Assembly: GCA_963634795.1 (NCBI GenBank)
Contig: CAVHDO010000112.1
Span: 1 to 5,404 of the forward strand
Reading direction: 5' to 3'
Length of the DNA stretch: 5,404 nucleotides
Source of the DNA: UBA1822 sp963634795
GTDB taxonomy: Bacteria > Bacillota > Negativicutes > Veillonellales > Dialisteraceae
Below, one piece after another: positions 1 through 4,024 of the stretch. Position 1 is the stretch's first letter. Each line of letters starts with the position of its first letter. The translations under genes and the position numbers were made by a program. The notes under the pieces are model-generated. The model did no database searches and had not been told where the DNA came from. It saw nothing but the letters and a program-made list of their open reading frames with translations.

Positions 1-46
1 CGCTTGCTTGCGTTTCTTTTATTCCGTTACTTTTCCAATTTTACCT

Positions 47-77
47 ATTATATCACGTTTCAGAGGAAATTTGTCTT
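47..77 (-). promoter_or_regulatory. Leftward extended -10 promoter at window edge
   Basis: On the minus strand a perfect -10 TATAAT (47-52) is preceded by TG one base upstream, giving TGATATAAT, an exact extended -10 (TGnTATAAT). A partial -35, AAGACA (72-77), lies 19 bp upstream; with such a good extended -10 a weak -35 is tolerable. Transcription would begin near base 40 and read left out of the window. It lies just after the stop of the leftward RHH gene, so it probably starts the next leftward gene rather than serving anything visible here. No convincing terminator separates it from the RHH gene. Confidence 0.5.
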
Positions 78-100
78 AGATTTTTGGCGGCATTGCGTTT

Positions 101-433
101 TTATGTCGCTTTTTTATTGCTTTTCTTTCTCTTTTTGCTTTCCAGATACGTTTTAATCTGATTCCTCATCCATGTCCCTTTTGTTACTCCTTCCTTTTCG
201 CATTGTTTTATTAATGCATCGCGTTGTTCCGGCGTTATAGAAGCATTTAGTGCTATAAATCCCTTTTCTACTTCTTTTTCTTCCCTTTCTTCTTTCTCTA
301 CGTCGCATTTTTCATTTATGCAACGGCGGAAAAAGTCGCTCGCTCCGTTGTATTCGTCTTTTATTGCGTCTAAAAATTCGCTTTTCATTGCGTTGCTAAC
401 TTTCGTTCCTACAAATACGCGCTTGATTGCCAT
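101..433 (-). CDS. Tandem ribbon-helix-helix DNA-binding protein, likely autoregulator
   Basis: A protein of 110 residues starts at the ATG at 431-433, chosen because a perfect AGGAGG (441-446) lies just upstream; an upstream in-frame ATG at 520 has no such site and would read through the promoter. Two copies of an RHH-like pattern are visible. Copy 1 is residues about 4-43: strand VFVGTKVS, helix around AMKSEFLDAIKDEY, helix around SDFFRRCINEK. Copy 2 is about 59-98: strand FIALNASIT, helix PEQRDALIKQCEKEG, helix GTWMRNQIKTYLE. They are joined by a charged Glu/Lys linker (44-58). The tail after residue 99 is Lys-rich. RHH folds normally form from two chains; a tandem arrangement like that of F-plasmid TraY would make the pair within one chain. 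The gene is divergent from the ArdC operon across three operator-like palindromes, one over its own -10, so an autoregulating repressor is the natural inference. The fold assignment is by pattern only. Confidence 0.75.
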   Translation of the reverse strand: MAIKRVFVGTKVSNAMKSEFLDAIKDEYNGASDFFRRCINEKCDVEKEEREEKEVEKGFIALNASITPEQRDALIKQCEKEGVTKGTWMRNQIKTYLESKKRKKSNKKAT

Positions 434-454
434 GTTTCCACCTCCTCGGTATAT

Positions 455-482
455 ATTGTAACACAATGTTATATATTTGCAA
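455..482 (-). promoter_or_regulatory. Promoter of the tandem-RHH gene
   Basis: On the minus strand the -35 is TTGCAA (477-482), the spacer 16 bp and the -10 TACAAT (455-460, five of six consensus bases). The start point would fall near 448, giving a very short leader with the ribosome site almost at its 5' end. The -10 and most of the spacer lie inside the operator-like palindrome at 457-473, so a protein bound there would block its own synthesis. Confidence 0.65.
457..473. promoter_or_regulatory. Operator-like palindrome 1
   Basis: TGTAACA-CAA-TGTTATA is an imperfect 7-3-7 inverted repeat covering the -10 and spacer of the leftward RHH promoter. Read in reverse it matches the palindrome at 629-645 at 16 of 17 positions. 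Confidence 0.6.
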
Positions 483-512
483 GTGAATTTTTTTGCTATT
501 CCTTTTTCACTG

Positions 513-531
513 TGTAACATATTGTGCTACA
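513..531. promoter_or_regulatory. Operator-like palindrome 2
   Basis: TGTAACATATTGTGCTACA is a 19-bp imperfect inverted repeat with perfect TGTA/TACA ends. It shares the TGTAACA half-site with palindromes 1 and 3. No good promoter overlaps it on either strand, so it could be an auxiliary site that bridges or loops to the other two. Confidence 0.5.
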
Positions 532-618
532 GTTTTAATCTATATCACGCCTGTTTTATCGCGTATTTATGCGGATTTTTGCTTTTATGTTTTACTGCTT
601 GACAAGTTATTTTCCCTC

Positions 619-647
619 TTGCATACGGTATCACATTGTGTTACAAT
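619..647 (+). promoter_or_regulatory. Promoter of the ArdC operon
   Basis: The -35 is TTGCAT (619-624), the spacer 17 bp and the -10 TACAAT (642-647). It mirrors the RHH promoter on the other strand: the same TACAAT, the same kind of -35, and an operator-like palindrome in the same place. Alternatives were considered. A consensus TTGACA at 599-604 has only a poor -10 (CATACG) at 17 bp. A perfect TATAAT at 678-683 lacks a -35, though it could be a second start. The leader contains two short hairpins, AGGGG/CCCCT (659-676) and TGCCC/GGGCA (693-709), the second just before the ribosome site. Confidence 0.6.
629..645. promoter_or_regulatory. Operator-like palindrome 3
   Basis: TATCACA-TTG-TGTTACA is an imperfect 7-3-7 inverted repeat inside the spacer and -10 of the rightward ArdC promoter. 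It is the near-exact reverse complement of palindrome 1. Only part of the shared sequence can be explained by the common -10 hexamer, which supports a real binding site for a shared regulator, most simply the adjacent RHH protein. Confidence 0.6.
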
Positions 648-726
648 ACAGTCATCCAAGGGGACATACAGCCCCTATATAATTTCTATCATTGCCCAAA
701 GGATGGGCAGAAATGGAGGAACTATT

Positions 727-1800
727 ATGAGTATCAAGAGAACGATTGAAATCGGAAACAGAAACGCGAAAAAGACAGGCAAAAAGACGCTGGAAGCCGT
801 CAGCGAAAACGTCAAGGCGATGTATAAAGAAATGGCAGAAAATAACCCGCCATACAATGGCGCGACGAAACGCGACTACAGCGGCGACAATGTTTTCCGT
901 CTTATCGTCGCGATGAAACAAAAGGGATTCACCGACCCGCGCTGGTATAGCTGGGGACAAATTCAAGAAATGGGCGCGCGCGTCAAGAAAGGCGAGCACG
1001 GCACGGAAATCATCGGATGGTGGGAAGAAGATAAAGACGATACAGACGGAATAGAGGGGAGAAAAACAATGAAGCCGCGCGTTTATTCCCTTTTCAACGC
1101 GGAACAGTGCACGGGTATCGCGGAAGCGACGGAAAAGGAAGAAACAATAAAGAAAGAGGCAGTAAAAGCACCGGCGGCGCGTTTTCCTATCATCAAAGGA
1201 AGCTTTGAAATAAAAGCAAAGACGGCAAAGAAGACGGAAAAGGCAGAAGCAAAGAAAGAAGAAAAACCGGAAGAAAAAGCACCGGAAGCGACGGAAAAGA
1301 CGGCGGCCAAGAAAGATCATTTAATTGTAGCGATAGAAGCGATAGAGTTTGTAAAAAAGCTCGTCGCGGCGCGTGATGGTAAAGTTTGTGATAGTAGATT
1401 CTTCTTTACAATCCGCGATGAATTGCAAAAAAGCTTGCCGAAAGGATATACAGCCGGAGGCAATTTTACCAAAGCAAACGGCGGAAGTATTACAGTGTGG
1501 AAGGCATGCGGCGGCGTGATTGACATTTTCCGTGATTGTCACTTCGAAAGATTTACAACAACCGCGCCTGGAAAAATGCCGCGCATAGACGCGAAAGAGT
1601 TTATAAAGATTTTAGACGCAACCAAGGAGGGTGTGAAAAAATCCCATGCAAGAGTATGCGCGACGGTCGCATCACAACAAAAAATCACGGCTACAATAGC
1701 CGCGATAAAAGAAGCGCAAAGAGTTTTAAGGAGTTTTGATCTTGACGTGCTGAAATGGCAAGGCGTCAATCCCTACGAATTGCGCGATATAGGCCTATAA
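727..1800 (+). CDS. ArdC N-terminal-domain protein, putative anti-restriction
   Basis: A protein of 357 residues begins at the ATG at 727, preceded by GGAGG at 715-719. Residues about 28-135 match the ArdC N-terminal (ssDNA-binding) domain by pattern: PPYNGATKRDYSGDN (41-55), DPRWYSWGQIQEMGARVKKGE (70-90), HGTEIIGWW, and the closing PRVYSLFNAEQCTGI (117-131). ArdC proteins bind single-stranded DNA and protect incoming DNA from host restriction. Residues about 132-196 form a low-complexity Lys/Glu/Ala/Pro linker. Residues 197-357 are a separate folded-looking domain that I do not recognise, containing Cys221, Cys261, Cys271 and Cys311, a GGNFTKANGGSITVW segment and a helical C-terminus. The usual ArdC C-terminal zincin protease with HExxH is absent. 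It is first gene of the rightward operon and is probably repressed through palindrome 3. The N-domain call is firm; the role in this element is inferred. Confidence 0.85.
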   Translation: MSIKRTIEIGNRNAKKTGKKTLEAVSENVKAMYKEMAENNPPYNGATKRDYSGDNVFRLIVAMKQKGFTDPRWYSWGQIQEMGARVKKGEHGTEIIGWWEEDKDDTDGIEGRKTMKPRVYSLFNAEQCTGIAEATEKEETIKKEAVKAPAARFPIIKGSFEIKAKTAKKTEKAEAKKEEKPEEKAPEATEKTAAKKDHLIVAIEAIEFVKKLVAARDGKVCDSRFFFTIRDELQKSLPKGYTAGGNFTKANGGSITVWKACGGVIDIFRDCHFERFTTTAPGKMPRIDAKEFIKILDATKEGVKKSHARVCATVASQQKITATIAAIKEAQRVLRSFDLDVLKWQGVNPYELRDIGL

Positions 1801-1942
1801 AAGAAGCCCGGCGGCCTTTCTGGTCGCGATGCCGAAACGCGGGATATATACCCGCGTCACGGGACCGGGCGGCTCCCTCCCGTCTGATGATGGCAAGCCG
1901 ATGTAAATATTTCTTATAGGCCAAGGCGGCCGAAGAAAGGAG
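1792..1942 (+). promoter_or_regulatory. Structured intergenic RNA, possible cis-regulator of the next gene
   Basis: The 149-bp gap between the ArdC gene and the next gene is GC-rich and full of pairings. The outer helix is GGCCTATAA (1792-1800, including the ArdC stop codon) with TTATAGGCC (1914-1922), extendable by GAA/TTC across a two-base bulge. Inside it are GCCCGG (1806-1811) with CCGGGC (1865-1870) and a perfect hairpin ACGCGGG (1837-1843) with CCCGCGT (1851-1857) around a 7-base loop. CCTTTCT (1815-1821) is also complementary to AGAAAGG (1934-1940), part of the downstream ribosome site. That pairing crosses the outer helix, so it would form a pseudoknot or an alternative fold. There is no U-tract, so it is not a simple terminator. 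It matches no riboswitch class I know. TATAGGCCTATA (1788-1799) is also a perfect palindrome. Confidence 0.4.
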
Positions 1943-1949
1943 AAAGACG

Positions 1950-2201
1950 ATGAAAAAAGGAAAAGAGTATTACTTAAAAATGTACCGGCAAGCAGTAAAA
2001 AATATAGAAATAGAGTCAATGCTATACCGGGCAGATGATCCGCGTTATGATTCATTTGTTTATTTAGAATATCGGGAAGCGCATGATGATATGTTACGGA
2101 TTTTTTCGCAATATCCGGGCATTTTCTCGGAGCGCGATATAGCTATTTACGGGCGGCAAGGAACGGAAGCCGCGAAAAAGTTTTATGCACGCATTGCATG
2201 A
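1950..2201 (+). CDS. Small hypothetical protein of the ArdC operon
   Basis: A protein of 83 residues starts at the ATG at 1950, with a strong AAAGGAG at 1936-1942. It is charged and rich in Tyr and Arg, probably mostly helical and soluble: no signal peptide, membrane segment or Cys pair is visible. Recognisable stretches are YYLKMYRQAVKNIE near the start, RYDSFVYLEYREAHDDM in the middle and a basic C-terminus. I do not recognise the family. It follows the ArdC gene after the structured gap and precedes the next small gene by 13 bases, so all three are likely co-transcribed. Small proteins beside ArdC genes are often accessory anti-defence factors, but nothing in this sequence proves that. Confidence 0.75.
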   Translation: MKKGKEYYLKMYRQAVKNIEIESMLYRADDPRYDSFVYLEYREAHDDMLRIFSQYPGIFSERDIAIYGRQGTEAAKKFYARIA

Positions 2202-2214
2202 AAGGAGAAAGAAA

Positions 2215-2544
2215 ATGAGAAACAGTAAAGCAAAGAAAATCGCCGCAATTTGTGAAAAATGCGGCTGGAATGTCACAATAAACGCGGATGAATGGGAATT
2301 AGAGTTAGGAGATACTCAGTTTTCGTTTTATGCAAAGCCGGAAGAAATAACGGCGGTTGCGTGGGATGAGTATCAAAATTTTGATGAGGACGATTTTGTA
2401 AAAATGTATCTTGACGCGGCGGCGCATGGGCTAAAAGGCGTCCCGGGCGTTCGTCGGTTATTGGAAACGGCAGAGATGATAGAAAATAGCCTTGAGGCGT
2501 TGGCGATGTCAAGCACGCATATTAAAAATGTTTTTGGGGCGTGA
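2215..2544 (+). CDS. Small acidic hypothetical protein of the ArdC operon
   Basis: A protein of 109 residues begins at the ATG at 2215, chosen because AAAGGAG lies just upstream at 2201-2207; an in-frame ATG at 2185 lies inside the preceding gene and lacks one. The N-terminus has ICEKCGWNV (residues 11-19), a single CxxC pair too short to form a zinc site alone. A WELELGDTQFSFYA segment suggests beta structure. The second half, DEDDFVKMYLDAAAHGLKGVPGVRRLLETAE, is a helical pattern with a GVP-x-x-R-x-L core that I associate, from memory only, with small proteins on Bacillota mobile elements. It has no known activity I can name. It is last in the operon, and the terminator follows within about 20 bases. 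Confidence 0.8.
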   Translation: MRNSKAKKIAAICEKCGWNVTINADEWELELGDTQFSFYAKPEEITAVAWDEYQNFDEDDFVKMYLDAAAHGLKGVPGVRRLLETAEMIENSLEALAMSSTHIKNVFGA

Positions 2545-2558
2545 TTCAAGCAAAACAT

Positions 2559-2590
2559 AAAAGAGGACGGCGCGCCCGTCCTCTTTTTTT
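2559..2590. terminator. Bidirectional intrinsic terminator
   Basis: A 12-bp perfect stem, AAAAGAGGACGG (2559-2570) with CCGTCCTCTTTT (2576-2587), encloses a CGCGC loop. On the plus strand it runs into T7 (2584-2590), ending the ArdC operon. On the minus strand it is followed by TTTTATGTTTT, so it can also stop leftward transcription. Confidence 0.9.
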
Positions 2591-2594
2591 GCGC

Positions 2595-2630
2595 ATAGAG
2601 AAAGACCGCGCGGCGGCGGCCTTTCTCTAT
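2595..2630. repeat. Second hairpin beside the terminator
   Basis: ATAGAGAAAG (2595-2604) pairs perfectly with CTTTCTCTAT (2621-2630). After one A/C mismatch the stem continues with CCGC (2606-2609)/GCGG (2616-2619) around a short GC loop. Neither side has a T-run long enough for an intrinsic terminator of its own. It is the 5' hairpin of the proposed small RNA. Confidence 0.8.
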
Positions 2631-2654
2631 CATGAGTATCAAAGGTACATTTAG

Positions 2655-2683
2655 ATTTTAACAGAATGAAATAAAAATTTCAA
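2655..2683 (-). promoter_or_regulatory. Strong leftward promoter for the candidate small RNA
   Basis: On the minus strand the -35 is TTGAAA (2678-2683, five of six), the spacer exactly 17 bp and the -10 TAAAAT (2655-2660, five of six). A TG one base upstream of the -10 gives an extended -10 element. This is the best-scoring promoter by eye in the window. The region is AT-rich, so chance matches are easier here. The only thing downstream on this strand before the terminator is the two-hairpin segment. Confidence 0.55.
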
Positions 2684-2696
2684 GTGATTTTTTGCC

Positions 2697-2792
2697 CCGG
2701 TATAAAAGACGATTTTTCCGCGCTTTTCCGCTCCGGCACAAAAGACGCCTTCCCGTGTTTCTGTTTCCTGTCGGCGCAATTATAAAAGACGC
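2697..2792. repeat. Three iteron-like direct repeats
   Basis: Three same-orientation copies are TATAAAAGACG (2701-2711), CACAAAAGACG (2737-2747) and TATAAAAGACG (2781-2791), spaced 36 and 44 bp apart. The first two share a CCGG prefix (2697, 2733); the last two share a C after the core. The third copy ends two bases before the 82-bp palindrome. Such repeats could be binding sites for a replication initiator or a transcription regulator. They are too short and irregular for a CRISPR array. Confidence 0.55.
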
Positions 2793-2793
2793 T

Positions 2794-2875
2794 TAAAATC
2801 CCCTGCATGGCGTTTTGATTTTCTTTGTGACAAATTATACTCAAAGAAAATAAAAATGCAATACGGGGGATTTTA
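2794..2875. repeat. 82-bp concentric imperfect palindrome with central promoter
   Basis: The outer arms TAAAATCCCC (2794-2803)/GGGGATTTTA (2866-2875) and inner arms ATTTTCTTTG (2818-2827)/CAAAGAAAAT (2842-2851) are each perfect 10-bp inverted repeats sharing the same centre, between 2834 and 2835. Over the whole element 32 of 41 facing positions are complementary, and two of the nine mismatches become G-U pairs if read as plus-strand RNA. The centre carries a minus-strand promoter: -35 TTGCAT (2856-2861), 16 bp, -10 TATAAT (2834-2839). Because of the symmetry there is a weaker rightward one too: TTTTGA (2813-2818), 17 bp, TATACT (2836-2841). It could be a large operator, a cruciform-forming origin component, a long RNA hairpin or a remnant MITE-like element. 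Confidence 0.7.
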
Positions 2876-2893
2876 GGTACAATTTCAAAAGAG

Positions 2894-3331
2894 TTAATAA
2901 TGTATCAAGCCTTCGGCGGCGGCTTTCAGTGCCACGCGATTGACCATTTCATTTTTGAGATTGTAGAAAGTCGGACGTGAAAGACTGAAATCTGCGCAAA
3001 CGCTCCAGTCTTGCGAATGAAAAGCGACGTCAAGGAATGCCTTTTCTCTATCCGTCAATGTTTCCCGGACGGCTTCGATACAATAAATCCATTGCTCGGG
3101 ACGCGGCAAGTAATAAAGACGCTTTTTGCTTCCGACCTTGTAGTACACGCCTTTGATAGGCGTTAAGTTTTCAATGGCCGCTGTCTCCGTCGGCTTCGAT
3201 ACGTGACCGGGGACGTGGCCGCCGTCTGATTTTTGTGTCTGCTCCGCTCGTTTCTCTTTGATGGCCGCGCGGATGATGGCCTCGTACTTGATGATGTGCC
3301 GCACCTTTCGTGTCGCTTCCTCGTAGTCCAC
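2894..3331 (-). CDS. ArpU/RinA-like phage transcription regulator
   Basis: A protein of 145 residues begins with GTG (3329-3331). The start is supported by AGGGGTGA about seven bases upstream, inside the end of the preceding gene, which stops only four bases away. The N-terminal third is basic and helical (KVRHIIKYEAIIRAAIKEKRAE), followed by a loose Gly/Pro/Thr segment (36-55). The C-terminal half reads like the helix-turn-helix of phage late regulators and sigma region 4: LYYLPRPEQWIYCIEAV (72-88), ETLTDREKAFLDVAF, then a recognition unit around FSLSRPTFYNLKNEMVNRVA (115-134). Such ArpU/RinA-type proteins close the early operon of many Bacillota phages and switch on late genes. Its position as last gene fits. 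The palindrome and repeats just beyond its stop are candidate targets. The family call is by pattern and context. Confidence 0.65.
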   Translation of the reverse strand: MDYEEATRKVRHIIKYEAIIRAAIKEKRAEQTQKSDGGHVPGHVSKPTETAAIENLTPIKGVYYKVGSKKRLYYLPRPEQWIYCIEAVRETLTDREKAFLDVAFHSQDWSVCADFSLSRPTFYNLKNEMVNRVALKAAAEGLIHY

Positions 3332-3335
3332 TTTC

Positions 3336-3806
3336 TCACCCCTCTAATCTGATGAACACATGGCCTTTCCACGGCCTTCCGCTTTTTATGTAATCTCGCA
3401 ATATGCTTTTATTTAACCCAAACGCCTTCTCCGCATCTCGTATGCTTCCATACACTTCTCCTGTCGTGATGTCTTTCACTGGGATTCTGCGCCTTCCCGA
3501 TGTCGGCTTGCTCGCGTGATTGCGTTTTTCTTCGGCTTGAAACATGGCCATTTTTACCGGGTCCGGCTCCAGCTTCGGCTTTTCGATGATGTCGTCCGGC
3601 TCGTCTTCCGTCCGGCGTAGCTGCCTACAGTGCATATATGTCGTGCCCAGCTCTTCGCTGTTGCTGTGCTTCCGATATTTCATCAATGCCATATCTCGAA
3701 ACACTTTGACGCACGTGCCTTTGTGTCGCACGTTTCCGGCGTCCGGCGCAAACCAGAACGCCATACCGACGGGATTCTCTATCGCGTGAAATTCTTCGGC
3801 TGTCAT
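3336..3806 (-). CDS. Phage protein with C-terminal NUMOD-like DNA-binding motif
   Basis: A protein of 156 residues. The ATG at 3804-3806 is chosen because it overlaps the upstream stop as ATGA and has AAAGGAGGG at about nine bases; a longer reading from 3833 would lie in the preceding gene. The N-terminal part (1-65, with AFWFAPDAGNVRHKG and VKVFRDMALMKYRK) is not recognised. Residues 66-107 are a charged, probably flexible linker. Residues about 108-152, IPVKDITTGEVYGSIRDAEK then LNKSILRDYIKSGRPWKGHVF, resemble the NUMOD-type helix-turn-helix modules normally attached to homing endonucleases. No GIY-YIG, HNH or LAGLIDADG nuclease is present, so this is probably a DNA-binding protein only, or a nuclease relic. 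It sits between a small unknown protein and the late-regulator-like gene in the same operon. Confidence 0.6.
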   Translation of the reverse strand: MTAEEFHAIENPVGMAFWFAPDAGNVRHKGTCVKVFRDMALMKYRKHSNSEELGTTYMHCRQLRRTEDEPDDIIEKPKLEPDPVKMAMFQAEEKRNHASKPTSGRRRIPVKDITTGEVYGSIRDAEKAFGLNKSILRDYIKSGRPWKGHVFIRLEG

Positions 3807-4024
3807 TTCTTCTTTCCCTCCTTTATGCACCACGCGTTATTGGATTTATCCCTTAGAATGATGTCACCGCACACTTTGTATCCGGCTATTTCTGCCACTT
3901 CACGAATGGCCGCCGCGACGCGCTTCGCTCGATTCATCGCCACGAGTTTCATGTTGGCCGCTGCCTGGGAAAACGTCGGATCGGGATTGTGTGTAATGCT
4001 TGGATTCATGCCCGGCTTGCCCAT
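3803..4024 (-). CDS. Small hypothetical phage protein
   Basis: A protein of 73 residues whose ATG (4022-4024) shares one base with the stop of the RusA gene (TGATG), a sign of translational coupling; GGGAGGG lies about ten bases upstream. The sequence has an Ala-rich helical core, FSQAAANMKLVAMNRAKRVAAAI (18-40), then a short beta-like stretch, GYKVCGDIILRDKSNNAWCI (48-67), and a Lys-rich end. There is no signal peptide and no membrane segment. I do not recognise the family. The tight position after RusA suggests that it is translated along with it, but no function can be read from the sequence. Confidence 0.75.
   Translation of the reverse strand: MGKPGMNPSITHNPDPTFSQAAANMKLVAMNRAKRVAAAIREVAEIAGYKVCGDIILRDKSNNAWCIKEGKKK

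Larger units (their letters stand above)
2553..2648 (-). ncRNA. Candidate two-hairpin small RNA
   Basis: Leftward transcription from the promoter at 2655-2683 would start near 2648 and end in the T-rich stretch near 2553, giving an RNA of about 95 nt. It would fold into hairpin 1 (10-bp stem, 2595-2604 with 2621-2630, and an inner GC stem after one mismatch), an A-rich single-stranded spacer, and hairpin 2 (the terminator stem, 2559-2587). There is a short 5' tail and no ribosome site or sensible reading frame. Alternatively these are just two back-to-back terminators separating convergent operons, with a chance promoter beside them. Confidence 0.4.
2588..2893. other. Signal-dense noncoding stretch between convergent operons
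   Basis: No credible coding gene lies between the terminator and the stop of the leftward operon. The stretch holds a second hairpin, a leftward promoter, three short direct repeats and an 82-bp palindrome, all entered separately. A 42-codon leftward reading frame (2680-2808) runs across the repeats but has no ribosome site. No clear terminator follows the leftward operon's last gene, so its transcript may run on through this stretch to the bidirectional terminator. Confidence 0.6.

Noticed and set aside
434..520. 29-residue N-terminal extension of the tandem-RHH protein
   Set aside because: It would read through the promoter and operator and ignores the perfect AGGAGG just before the ATG at 433.
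599..604. Consensus TTGACA as the ArdC operon -35
   Set aside because: At 16-18 bp there is only CATACG or similar as a -10; TTGCAT-17-TACAAT at 619-647 is better and mirrors the opposite promoter.
652..1320. Long leftward open frame opposite the ArdC gene (222 codons)
   Set aside because: It is rich in Phe/Arg runs that mirror the Lys/Glu codons of the real gene, has no ribosome site, and lies wholly antisense to a recognisable protein.
2373..2642. Leftward open frame through the two hairpins
   Set aside because: It runs through two strong stems and antisense to the 2215-2544 gene and has no ribosome site.
2697..2792. CRISPR-like array
   Set aside because: There are only three copies of an 11-15-base word at unequal distances, with no cas genes; iteron-like sites are a better description.
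2680..2808. A 42-codon leftward reading frame across the three repeats (starts MQGILSVFYN)
   Set aside because: It has no ribosome site and begins within about 20 bases of the proposed start point. The repeats fall in different frames within it, so the repetition is at the DNA level rather than in a peptide.
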